The notes under the pieces: generated by a model
Told to the model about the DNA's origin: nothing
The model's input: the letters and a program-made list of their open reading frames with translations, nothing else
Database searches by the model: none
Program-made: the position numbers and the translations under genes
From: Hericium rajendrae
Lineage: Eukaryota > Basidiomycota > Agaricomycetes > Russulales > Hericiaceae
Direction of reading: 5' to 3'
DNA: 64,000 nt
NCBI GenBank assembly: GCA_033439255.1
Contig: CM065886.1
Coordinates: 2,294,001-2,358,000, forward strand
Part shown: one piece after another, positions 1-10,980 of the stretch
How the letters are laid out: each line of letters opens with the position of its first letter
How positions within the stretch are numbered: the first letter of the stretch is position 1

Positions 1-2234
1 ACCGGGCCCCTCAAAGCCGCCACGCCACGCTGGAAACAGCGCACGCATGAGCTCCGCTTGCCCACTGCGCGTGACGGTGACACCGCGCGCACGCCGGCCC
101 TTGCCAAGCACCGAGTTCTGAGCCGTCCGCAGCGCAGCGCGCGCCGCATCCTCGTCCGCCATCTCGGCGTATGCGTGCGAGAGCGTCTTGCCCTTGCGGT
201 CGAGCAGGACATGCACACATTTGACGGGATGTTTGAGCCAGGCGCGGATGGCAGGTGGAGTGATGTCCTGCAATTAACGGTTAACGGACTGATCATCTTG
301 AAGGAACGATGACCTACCCAGGGAACATTGTCAATCCTCAGCACTGGGGTTTCTCCCGCCCTTCCAGAAGACACTGCAACCTGCCTCCTCGCGGCGCCAG
401 TCGGCGTCCCGGCCCGACCGGCCTCGTCACCAATGCTCCCAAACCCTCCCCGAGGTCCACTCGGACTCGAACCTTGCGAGCCAGAGGTAGATCGCAACGT
501 GAAGTTGCTCACACCCGCCTTGCAAACCGCACACTCCATGTCCTTTTCCCCAACAATGTTCAACGCGCTTGTAAGGCAAGCAGAACATAATACGTGACTG
601 CAGGGATCGAGGACGGCGAGGGAGGACGGGGCGAGACCGCAGACGGAGCACACGGACGGAGACGCCGGAGCGGGCTCTTCAGGAAATATATCCTGTGGAA
701 CAGAAATGGCAGGCCCGAAAGGAGAGGACTGAAACTGAGAAGTTCCGAACATAGAGGTTCGAGAAGATGCGAACGGGGAGGACTGCGGTGAACCTTGCCC
801 TTGTGAGATATGCAACGACTCGGCAGCGGCGGAAAGGCTGAAGCCAATGGGGCCCTGCGGGTCATCGAATGGGTCGTTGAGGGCGAGCGGCAGCGTGCGA
901 GGTTGTGTAGGCGAGAACGAAGGGTACGGTGCATACTCGTCTTCATCAATATCGAACAGGTTCGTCGGGGTCTAGTCAAACAGGGCCGAGTGCGAAGTTT
1001 ATTTCACGTTTGGTCCGCATATACACAGATGATGACGTACCTGTCCAAATGCAGGCCGTCGCCGCGGATACGCCGGGTCCGAGAGGCTTCCCTTGAGCTT
1101 AAGGCGACTCACGTTCGACGCGCGCGGCGGGGGTGTGTTGAGTGCCTGCAGGGTACGACGGGCCGGCGTGTGGGGCTGACCTCCGGAGCCCAGACCTTGC
1201 TGGTGAAGAGGCTGTGGCGGCGCCTGGTGAACGATTGTCTGAGCGCGGGTGCGACGCTGGGCCGTGAAGAACGCTGGCTGGAGAGCTAATCCGTGACATG
1301 CGCCACAGGGAAGATCGATAGCACGTCAGCGCGAAGCGGCTGGATCAAGGACAAAACAGCCTACCTGGGCATCACAACGGATGTGAAGAGCAGAGAAGGC
1401 CAGCGCGAGGACGGGGAAGACAAAATGATGATGAGCACACGTAACGTTATCCCCCATCATGGCAGGCAGGCAGGCAGGCATAGCATCACACGCCGCCATG
1501 CCAATCAGGATCAACAACTCACCTTCATGGTCTTGCGTATGAAAAAACAGCCCTGCACCAGAGACATTGGCTTCTGGGGCAGTATGGTCGCTCCCTGGAA
1601 TCCGAAGCGGACGCATATAGATGGCACATAGGGGTGAGGAAAGGAATAGAAGAGGACGTCAGCACGTGGAGACAAACCAAAAGAGACGCATATATGCACC
1701 TGTGAGAGCCATGAGCAACCGCAAAAGAGCAGAGGATTCCAAACTGCGCAGTCACGTACCTTCGTCATCGGTGTACGACGTATCTTCGCATCCAGCCGCC
1801 ACCCGAATCCCGTTTTCGCTTGCCCGCGAGCGCCAGTCCTCTGTGGAGCCCAAGTTGTCGCGCTTATCGCTGGCATCAGGCGACGCAAACGCATTGATGT
1901 TGCCCTCAGGCGAAAGGGCTAACGGGAAGGGTATCTGCGCGAGCGACCCGGGGGTATTGAGCGCAGAGCTGCCGGGCGACCACGAGGAACGGCTGAGAGG
2001 CGAAAACGTGCTTGCACTTGCGGGGGTAATAGGCGAACGATAATAGTTGCCAGCATGCGCGCGGGGAAGACGCTGCGGCGTCGCGGGCGGGATATCTTCG
2101 GCGTCGGCAGAGCGGACGTGGTAGGCGGGAGTGACGGGCGCAGAGGCTGGGATGGGCGGGAGGTGAAAGGCGGGCTTCGTCGGGTTCGGGGTGTTGTTCG
2201 TCGTCGCAGTCTGCATCGGCATCGTAAATGGCAT
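1..2234 (-). CDS. RING-finger plus RRM protein, 3' end cut by window edge
   Basis: The gene reads leftwards and runs out of the window. Exon 1 (2234-1760) starts with ATG and gives a Ser/Pro-rich region rich in T/N/P. A Gln-rich exon (about 1277-1041, containing FFTAQRRTRAQ) joins in phase to 971-318, which ends in 267-1. Exon 971-318 has a RING-like cysteine/histidine series: CSVC, then CSHVLCSAC, then CAVC. It then runs into VLRIDNVPW, the start of an RRM that continues in the last exon (DITPPAIRAWL, then HVLLDRKGKTLSHAY). Introns 317-268 and 1040-972 are canonical. RING plus RRM suggests an RNA-binding regulator that may act as a ubiquitin ligase; this is inferred. The connection between 1760 and 1277 is unresolved and may include another small exon near 1570-1511. 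The protein C-terminus lies outside the window. Confidence 0.7.
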
Positions 2235-2848
2235 GTCGGGAACGAGTGGCGCGGGCGGTGGCGGGAGGCGGGGCGTCGGGCGTCGGTTGTCGTGGTGGTG
2301 GTCGGGTAAGTGAAAGGAGTCGTGCGAAAGCCAGTCGAACCAGATTTCTTTTTATGGCACGCGTCGAGACGCGGTCACGTGTCCCTCCTTGCAGGCCGCT
2401 CGCTGCCTCTCCGAAGCCCCGGCATCTGTGCACCATTTGGAGGGAACAAAAGACGGGAGCATTCCACAGCGCTGAGCATAAGTTTACGGGATGAAAGTCC
2501 AGGACAATAGCGACAGGGGTCACTGCAATCTTCCATCGCAAGATCAGAAACACGAGGCTATGGAACAGCCTGAATGAAATAAACATGCATGCCCGTATTC
2601 GTACCGGTGCAGGTAAGAAAGAAGATGGACAACGTCCCATGTAAATTACGACTACCGTATAATAAGTGATGATATGATATGCATAGTAAGTGGGGCAACG
2701 AGCGAATAAGGATATGTAAGTGAGTGTGTCCGTGCCTTGCGAGGCGCGGAAGGATGTAATCTAATATGAGATGGAGCAGAACCGGACAGATGCGACGGAT
2801 GATAATGGTCGTACAGTCGCAAGTTATCCTAGGAAATGGAATCGACCT

Positions 2849-3015
2849 TCAGAACGGACGAACATACGTGAATGAATTCGAACGCCCTCCCACCCCCGAC
2901 GGAGTCATTCCCAGCAACACCATACTGAGCACAACGACTGTCAGCAGCGCATGGCACATGGCGGAGGAGGAGCCTTTCGGATATCTTGCCTCATGCTTGA
3001 TCGAATCCCCGGCGT
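2849..3015 (-). CDS. possible terminal exon of a small membrane protein
   Basis: Read on the minus strand, a good acceptor (pyrimidine-rich, ending GAGCAG) precedes an open stretch of 55 codons. It encodes a basic segment (IKHEARYPKGSSS) followed by a hydrophobic helix (CHALLTVVVLSMVLLGM) and a short polar tail ending in a stop at 2849. This looks like the C-terminal anchor of a small or tail-anchored protein. An overlapping frame upstream (MSPIVRSKMWFDSGPLF) also reads well and carries on as MRQDIRK, so a short gene with an unrecognised intron is possible. No family is recognised. It could also be a spurious open frame in the 973-bp spacer between its neighbours. Confidence 0.25.
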
Positions 3016-3207
3016 CTGCTCATCGGTAGAGTCCAAAAACAGCGGTCCGCTATCGAACCACATCTTCGAACGAACAATGGGCGACATCCAGGAACCTAGG
3101 AAGCAGGTGGTCAGAACCCGGAACTAGCACAGCCCAGCCGCGGGACACACGAACCTACGCCACGTATCAGGCCGCACCGCCAGCCATCGTTGTCGCTGTA
3201 CCAAGAA

Positions 3208-4773
3208 TCACCGTCCCCACTCCGTCCAAGCTCTCGGCAGACCCCTCCGGCGCCTAATCGTCCCCCCATCCCACTCCCCCTCGGTCCCTTCCCCCTCCCC
3301 AGTATCCCCCTCTCCCTCTCCTTCGCCCTCGCCCTCAACCCATTTTCTCCGACCCCTTCCCACCGCTCGCCCGACATTTCGCGTCGCGCCAGAATTAACC
3401 GTGTGCACAGAGGGCGGTTGCAGATGCTTCCGCAGCGACTGGATAGACATCTGCCGCTTCGGATGCAGGAGCATCCTCGCCAGATCCAGCTCTCCCTCCT
3501 CTTCATCCTCCGATCCGTCCGATCCCTCCCCTTCCTCGTCAGTCGCCCAGCCATCCTCAACCCGCCCGCTCAAACTCGGGCCCCCGTCTCCCCTCCCCTT
3601 CGCCCTCGCCTTCCCCTTCGCCCTCACCGTTCCATCGTCCGCGCCCCGCGTCCGCGACGAAGCTCTCGACACCGGCGCCGATCGGCACACGACGTGGGTC
3701 GCAACCACGACACCAGGCGCGAGCACGACCTGCGGCGGCTGCAAATACGCCATGCTCTTACCAGGCGCAGCGGGAGCCGTCGGCGAGGTCGGCATCGACG
3801 GCGACGCGACGCCCAGCACCGCCCGCGCGACGGTCTCCAGCCAGCCCGTCGGCATCGGCGGGCGCCCCTGCTCCCTCGCGCGCCCGCGCGGCGCTGCCGT
3901 GTGCGGGCGCGCAATGTTAATATTCGGCGTGGACGCAATGTGCCGCAGATATGCGTGCGCGGGCGAAGAGACGTCGTTCTGCCTAGCCGCGCCCGTGCCC
4001 GCGCGGGGAAAATGCGGACGCTTCGACGGGTCGAACGAACTCTGCGGGCGAAGTTGTTGGTGGTGGGTATGCTGCTGGTGATGCCGACGGCGCGGGCGCT
4101 CGTGCTCGCGCTCATTGTGAGAGGACGTCGACGTGCTCCTGCTCTCTACGTCTGGCGCCATCGTGAATTTTGGTGCGCTCGACCGGGGCTGTTCCATGGA
4201 TGAAAACTGGAGACGCAGGTCCGCGACGCGGTCGTGCTTCGCGGATTTATTTGCATGCGGTGATGGCGATGGCGGAGGCGACCACACCGTTCGCGGCTCG
4301 GCTTGCTCTTTCCCTTTGCTGCCGCCCAGCCCCAGCCCCGCGAGAAACCCAGCAATGGAGCCGCGCGCCTGGCTTCTCTCCTCGCGCTCTCGCTCGCCCT
4401 GTTCGGCGGCGCGCTCCGCTTCCGGCGTGAACACCCGCACGTCTTTGTACCCCGCTTCGCGCAGGAGATCCTCGAGCCGCTCGTACGTCTTGGATGTCCC
4501 GCGGCGGTGCAGCGGCACTCGTGAGGGATCACGCGAAAGCTCCGCGTACCGGGCGCGCCCTCGTGGACGGGCGGGTGTCTGTGTTTGCATTTGAGTAGAA
4601 AATGGAGGCGAGTCGGGCTGCGTAGATGTAGAGGGATGCGATGCACTCGAAGAAGAGAGCAAAGACGGCGGGGAGGCGGAGGGGGACACAGAGTCTGGAC
4701 GCTAATGCATGTGAATATGATGTAGCTTATAAGTGGTTGCTTGACGGATGAATGCACGGTGCGCACGTACCAT
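3208..4773 (-). CDS. unknown low-complexity basic/acidic protein
   Basis: A long open frame (4701-3208, 498 codons) with strong coding character on the minus strand. There is no ATG at its start, but a clean acceptor (CATTAG) at 4703-4702 pairs with a donor GTACGT at 4770. The exon before that donor ends exactly in ATG (4773-4771), so the likely first coding exon is only the start codon and the protein is about 498 aa, beginning MRPDSVSPS. Features seen: a Ser/Pro-rich N-terminus, KTYERLEDLLREAGYKDVRVF, a His/Gln-rich stretch (HHQQHTHHQQ), a hydrophobic patch (AYLQPPQVVLAPGVVVATHVV), a very acidic run (DEEGEGSDGSEDEEEGE) and a C-terminal GE-repeat followed by RRRR. No known domain is recognised; it is probably an uncharacterised fungal regulator or scaffold. 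Confidence 0.65.
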
Positions 4774-6004
4774 AACACCTGCTAAAGTCTAGATGAACGA
4801 GATGAAGACACTCTCGGATCTCTGGACACTGGAAAGAGGACAATGAGTGAAGTTCCTCCCCCGCCTTGAATCCGGGACTAGGTACAGCCAGAATGATCTC
4901 CTATGTGTCGAAATGCTGCTCTGCAAAGCGACTGACCGTTCGCGACGGTTGCCACTATCGTTGCCGTTGTCGCTGCCAGTGAGCTTGACGATGGCGAGGA
5001 TGTATGTGGACGTCGCAGAATTGGCGCGTATATTCGCAAGAATTAATTCGGGCGGGAAAGAATCACAGATGATGTAAAGCCTCGAAAAGGTATGTCATTC
5101 CCACGATGCATAAAGAGTATTCGACGCTACTCGACGTCGCGCTCGAGTCTGTTGATCAACAACTATCAAGCGTTTCATGTTCAACAACCCGCGCACGATC
5201 AGCCCATCCACGAGGGCTACTCTTCTTTCTGTTCGAGCGGGTTACTTGCGGCCCGTGATCTACGCACTTCAGACAGAGGACCGTAAGGCAGCCGTGCTGA
5301 CCGCATATTACGACGCCACCATCACTTTCGTCAGGCCGCAGAAGTGAACATTGCGAAAGGTATCTGTTACTAAAGTACTCACCCGCGGCGTTCTGGTTGT
5401 AAAAGGTCAGGTTCTAAGCTAATTCTCTATGGGTGAAAAGGCATCACTTAGAGGGCCTAATCATTCGGAATGCCTTCGTGATATTTCCTTCGGTTCATTG
5501 TGATCTTTCAGGCCAGAAATTTCCCAAAATTAGACAGAGATCGAGGAGAGGTGGTCTTGAATTCGAGATGTCCGCGATGCCAAGCCTGAAAATGCATATC
5601 ACCTCTGAGTGCGTGTTGTGCTCGACTCGACATGTTGCACGAGTGCCCCGCAGCGGAACGGAGAATCAATATACTTGGCTGTAGGATAACAAGCTTGATC
5701 CAGATCCGAAAACTCTCTGGATCAGTTGAACTATACACGTTATAAACGATATATGTGATATACGATATATATTAGACGTCCATTATACAGGAGAACAATT
5801 TATGTACCAGGAAAATACAGGATAAACGCGACGCGTTCCTCGGCATGACCTAACTGTCGGTATCACATGACTCCTCTAAGCGCGTAATTTCTGTAATTTC
5901 CGAGTCCACCGCGTCCGTCGAACATTCATCTTCCTCGACAGCCCGACCACACACTCTCAAACCACCTCTTAAACCACCCCAGCCACACCCGGAACACAGG
6001 CTCA
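4774..6004. other. intergenic, no firm gene
   Basis: This spacer separates the divergently transcribed unknown gene and the CBS-domain gene, so it should hold both promoters. A stretch around 5080-4800 is open on both strands (minus: FPPELILANIRANSATSTYIL), but neither reading matches a family or has a proper start. The remainder is AT-richer and shows no RNA gene or repeat that I can recognise. Confidence 0.4.
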
Positions 6005-6753
6005 ATGTCACTGAGCGTTGCAACAACGTCATCGGCGGGTGTGAATGGCTTCGTCCCGCCACCTCCGGATAAGTATCGCGGAGCTGTAGTCGAGGTAAGT
6101 GCGTTTCTGAGTCTGCGACATGGCGGGATTAACGCATCGAAATCGGGAATATTTTAGGATCTGCAGCTTCCACCTGCATTCACACTTCCTAAGGATGCGG
6201 ACATATCGCGTGCGCTCGAACTGGCGTATGATCGCGATTTCTCTCACATACCGTACGTCCTCCCACTTTGTTCCTAACGTATATCTGAACCAGAAAAACA
6301 GGATCCTTGACCATAACCGGAAACCTTTGGGCTATCTTGACGTCCCATCTCTCAAGAAGAAATGGGAAGCTGGCGAGGCAAACCCCGTGCGTCCCACCAT
6401 CTTCTACCACCCGTGACATACTGACATTTTTCCAGTCCGATGCCGTCTCTGCACATATGTCACGCTTCAACCGCTCAGTCACCACCAACCCCTACACCGT
6501 TATCACCCCGGACACGCCACTTGCGGACTTAGAGCGCTTTCTGCAGGACAACATCTTCGCGCTAGGTGCGGCTTCTATCACTTCTTGACGCAATGGCGCC
6601 CGTTGACCGTGCGACAGTGACGGACTATGACCGCAAGTTTGTGCTGGCGGTCGCGACGGGCCAAGATCTCGAGGTGCGCTTCTATCCTTCGGTCGTAGCT
6701 GTTCTGTGAGTAACGATCCTGGTGTGCAGAGCTTCGTTACTCGCCGTGGTTGA
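6005..6753 (+). CDS. CBS-domain protein
   Basis: Six exons with closing phases (6005-6094, 6158-6252, 6302-6386, 6436-6565, 6618-6673, 6730-6753) give 159 aa. The N-terminus is a short proline-rich leader (VNGFVPPPPDKYRGAVVEDL). Two CBS motifs follow: VPSLKKKW and YTVITPDTPLADLERFL mark the linker and second repeat, and VTDYDRKFVLAVATGQDLE is the typical end of a CBS pair. Stand-alone single-pair CBS proteins bind adenosyl nucleotides and regulate partner enzymes or transporters. The partner here is unknown, and no membrane segment or catalytic domain is fused. The last exon is tiny (24 nt, SFVTRRG then stop). Length and exon pattern look intact. Confidence 0.85.
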
Positions 6754-7918
6754 AGGTCGGCTCCATCGATATACCCTCTTTCGTCCGCGGCGCATATCTC
6801 CGCCATCCGTCCACCATGATTGGGATTCATCTCCCGAGATAATGATCTCGTGCATCCTTTCGTCTATTCATAGAGCCTTGGGAAGTAACGTACGCATGCG
6901 TCTGTATTTAAATAATGGATTATTGGCTGTTTACCATCATCCATCTTGATAAGATTCCGCTCTTCACGGTTTCGGGATGCGGATGCGTCTGCACCCTCCT
7001 GTCACCCTATTAGTGGAGATCGATGGCGTGAAAGGACTTGTGAGAAGAAAAGTGACACGTACGATGACGAACCAGAGATGGCAGGGAAAAGAGAATACGA
7101 CTGCAGCATCAGTAGCCAAACGGTACACGACCGAGCTCTTATGGAAGTTACGCGCTTAAAGGAGGATGATTCAACTCATACCGACAGCCAGGTTACCAAC
7201 GAGGAAGACGTCGCAAGATATCAGATTGTCGTGTTCCTAGTCCAGCTACGTAAGAGTCGCCGTACTGGGTGCTCGACCTGCAAATTCAAAATTGAAAAGA
7301 GTATCGATGGGTGCTTGCATCGCAGAGCTACACGACCAGCAATATATCATCGTTTGGCTCACCTGTCCGTGACAGTAGCTTTTATCAATCCACCGCTGGC
7401 TTCCTGCTTTCATACGTTTGTTCAGTCACATCTTAATACACGCGCAAGACACGCCCGCTGAATCCCAAAGGACCAAAAGAGACAACGAAGGACAGACGGT
7501 AAACAAGAAAAGACGAAGGAATGCAATACATAGGTATGTATACATACAAGCGGGGAGAGCACGACATCCTGAGCTCAGATTTACGCACATGGACGGGTAT
7601 CAAAGCGCACGTTAGCAGAACGAGAGAGGAGAGATGAAGGGAACAGGAGCGGAGAGAAAAAGATAATAGTGACTGTGGTATGTGGGAGAAGTGGTATGGA
7701 ATTACTTGTAGCCCCAAAAAAAACTCTGCTTGCTTGCGATATGAGATGGAGGGAGCTGTGGGCGTCTGCGGGCGCCGCGAATGGGGCAGGGACCATAGCT
7801 GGAGCCAGGCCGATTACTCGTATATCGATCAGCCAGACGTGTCCGGCGGGACAAGGCGCAGTGCATCCGCAAATGATGGATTGGGAGTAAACCGTGGGGT
7901 CCAATCCAGAGGCGAATG
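6754..7918. other. convergent intergenic spacer
   Basis: Spacer between the 3' ends of the CBS gene (+) and the 7TM gene (-). It has one 171-codon open frame on the plus strand (6946-7461), with no family resemblance and low coding quality, probably chance. A run CCCCAAAAAAAAC near 7715 and AT-rich flanks fit 3' UTR sequence for the minus-strand neighbour. I see no RNA gene. Confidence 0.4.
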
Positions 7919-10233
7919 TCATCGACTGCCACGCAGCCGCTTGCGCACACCCGGAAGATGGCCTATTGACAATCAGAACGGTGCGCTGAACTTTAGAGGC
8001 GAGACACTCACCAAAGACAATTGCGGGGCCCCAACCGGCGAGAATAAGAGCGATGTGTTGTGTCCCAAATGGTGTTGGTGGACGGCCCTTGGCAAGGTCG
8101 ATGATGGTTGACAGGGACGCCAGAGCCATTATAACGAAGAATGCCCTATATCGCCGTCAATACATGGTTCAAACGGGACAAGCAAGAAAGACATACAGCT
8201 GAAATGTGAGAATTCGCCAGACGGCAGGACAGAGGGACGTCGCTAGCCGAGATGGCTGTCTCGACGCTCCTACAGACGCATCTACGTCAGTGTCACCGAA
8301 GCGGTGGGATTGACACCACATACGGTTGAAGTTCGATCCAAGATTGCCCTGCGGGACCCGCGCCTCCTCGAACTCTAGCTCGTCCTTCGCAATGCTCGCC
8401 CTGTCCTCTTCGTCTTCCCTTGCCTCTCGATGCTCCGACTGCCACGGCAGCGTTTCCACATGATGCAACGTACCCTCCTCGACCTCCTCGACGCCTCCGA
8501 GATCATGATCATGTCTTGCGAGCGCAAAACTCGGCCAATCCGTGTCGCTTTCGATGCTCTGCCTCAGCGGAAGATGGAATGCGCGCACATTGAAGCCAGG
8601 AGAGATGGGCGTGCGCGAAGACGTCGGTGACGAGGGCTCATGGGGGAGGATATCTGGGCCCGGGAGCGCAGTTGCCGCAGGATACAGCGCGCCGGGGTCC
8701 GGGAACGATGGGGAGTAGTTCAGTGGAACCTCAGTAGTCGGAGGCGGAGGGGGAGCCGCATTCGCCTTGCTCTTATTTGGGACAGCCGCGAAGGTAATGG
8801 GTGACGACGAGTCAGAGCGCGCGGTGCGCACTGATGGCGCGGGTGACGGTGACGGCGGTGACTGGGCGTAGATCGTCGTCTCGGACGTCTTGGCAGAGAG
8901 CGGCTTCGCGTGCGGGACACTGTGTGCGGTGGTTGTCGGCGAGACGGGAACGTCGAACGTGTTGGCAAATTTAAGGTCGCGAGCGGTGTCCAGGCTACTT
9001 TCATCTTTCGGTGGGAGCTTGAGAGCACGGGAGGGTGTGGGGACGGAGAAGAGGGAGCGACGCCGGGGACTGCGTACGGGCAGCCGAGTGAAGGAGAGTG
9101 TGTCTTCCGCGTTATAGCGGCAGCGTTGGCTGCGGCTGTGAGCGTGGAAGACGCGGATAGCAGTGAAGGTGGACAGAACAAAGCAGGGAATGGAGACGAT
9201 CATGGGCACGCCGGCGTAGCTTAACATTCGTGGCCTGGACACGAGTTTGATTGGTGGTTAGAGGAAATACAGGAAGACGTAACGCACCACAAGGGATCCG
9301 TAGCGTCGCAGTGCATGTCATTCGAAGGTTTTACAGCGTCCAGTTTGAGGAGCACAGTGAGATGTGCGGTGAAGGCAAGCGCTGGATATACCACTACAAG
9401 AAAAATGTATGAAGGTCGCCATGATAAAGTGCTACGGAGCCATATGAGAAGATAATTTCTTCATGTGGGGATACAGGCACGCACGAACGGCTCATTTGCG
9501 TCAGTTGCTGAGATTTGAATACCGATGAATAGGTGGCGATCGCGAAACATGCACAGATGCCAGTGAGGACACAGGCGGACAAACTGATGAGCGCCGCTTG
9601 CGCCACACAGAAAGCGTGGGGCATGAGGAATGGGTCCATCTTCCAGATCATGCCTAAGAATTTGGCGAAGTCAGCTCAATATACTTTGGCGCCGGTGTGG
9701 ATGGTACGGAAAAGATTCCGAGTGCTCTGGGGTGCGCGGATATCGGAGGACATCCCAGGCATCCAGGACTCCGTTGCAAGAACGCACAGAAAAATTTGCT
9801 TCTTAGAATGCGGAAAACACGGAGAACACATCCAGAAGGCAGCAACCACCCGACTAGAATGCCCTCTTCATGCGCATTTCTTCGTCTTCATTGAGCCGAT
9901 AATAACTTTACCTTCGATATCCGCCAATGCCTCCGGCATGAACGATCGATAGCATGGATTCACGAGAAATTTCGAGACCCAGAAGACGAACGCACCTAGA
10001 CAGAAAACGCCTTCCATAATCGTCACCGCGACGCAATACAAGAGGGGTGCCCATACAACGCCTATCGCCTTAGAGAACGGCACCAGGATGATCCACGACG
10101 CGAAAATTCCTGTCACCAATCATCACCGACACAAAACCCCGGGATCAGCAAAATTCTCCTCCCTCATGCGGCACAAGTCCTCACCTAGAAACGCCGCGAC
10201 AAACCAGACGATCTTGAGTGCGAGCGGCAGCAT
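7919..10233 (-). CDS. 7TM receptor-like (orphan fungal GPCR-type) protein
   Basis: Multi-exon membrane protein. Phase-consistent exons: 10233-10185, 10109-9912, one starting 9653, one ending 9288, then 9234-8197, 8145-8012, 7962-7919. The junction between about 9530 and 9420 is not fully resolved. Hydrophobic segments in order: ALKIVWFVAAFL, SWIILVPFSKAIGVVW, PLLYCVAVTIMEGVFCLGAF, QAALISLSACVLTGICACFA, IFLVVVYPALAFTAHLTVLL, MLSYAGVPMIVSIPCFVLST and, near the end, IALILAGWGPAIVFG. This matches the layout of an orphan 7TM receptor group common in Agaricomycetes. A roughly 270-residue Ser/Pro-rich, partly acidic loop lies before the last membrane segment (third cytoplasmic loop position). The C-terminus GHLPGVRKRLRGSR is short and basic. 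The ligand is unknown. Coupling to the nearby G-alpha is only suggested by position. Confidence 0.7.
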
Positions 10234-10980
10234 CCTGCGTCCTCCTCGCCGCTACCGGAGCGGGTGTCGGCCAGGTATGGTCGTACACCGCCGCGCAGCG
10301 ATCCTGGGATGAGGAGAAGGCGAGATGGGATGCTGCCCAAGCTTTGGACGCACGGTTGGCTGCCTTGGTGATCAAAGTAGAAGGCAACCCACGGCCGGCA
10401 GCACCGCCAGGACTGGCAGACATGCGCGGCAATTCGTGAATCGCGTATCAAATATCTTCCTGATCCGACGCTGCACTCATGACCTCAGCGGCTGGAGGAA
10501 GGCACACGGGGCGGTTATTTTGGTAGGCGAGACCCACGCGGCGTTGTCTGTTTGCTGCTCAGCAACCATCACGCATCAACTTTTTCCCACCGCCAGCAGG
10601 TCGAGCACATCGAAGCAAATGAGCAGGCGCTCCTGCAGGGAAGCATGACTTATCCAGTAACAGCGCTGCCACGCCGCAGTTTCAGCATCTCAGACAAGTC
10701 ACATTTCCGGCGTCGTCGTACGAATTGAGACTAGCCTACAAAGGACGATGATACGATGACAGCAAGTCGCAATACACACCAGAGCGCTCACCAATTTCAG
10801 GATAGCAACGCAAGACAGCAGGACAGCAGTAATCTTGCATGGAAGAACCGTGAAAGACCTTCTTTGTATGTAACGGGGTACGTGGGAAGGAAGGAACCTA
10901 CATTCAAAAATCTAGTCGGGGTCAGTGCGGGCCGAAACCACAAGGGAAGACCACCGCCTCATCCATCTAACATAGCGACC
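10234..10980. other. intergenic between 7TM gene and PTEN 3' end
   Basis: Holds the presumed promoter of the minus-strand 7TM gene. A plus-strand open frame at 10218-10439 (hydrophobic start, then VGQVWSYTAAQRSWDEEKARW, amphipathic) overlaps the first exon of the 7TM gene and reads surprisingly well. It lacks a supporting upstream exon and is treated under the findings. From 10440 to 10980 nothing coding or repetitive is evident. Confidence 0.4.

Noticed and set aside
1461-1485. GGCA tandem run as a functional repeat
   Set aside because: It is a short microsatellite (about five units) in a probable intron of the first gene.
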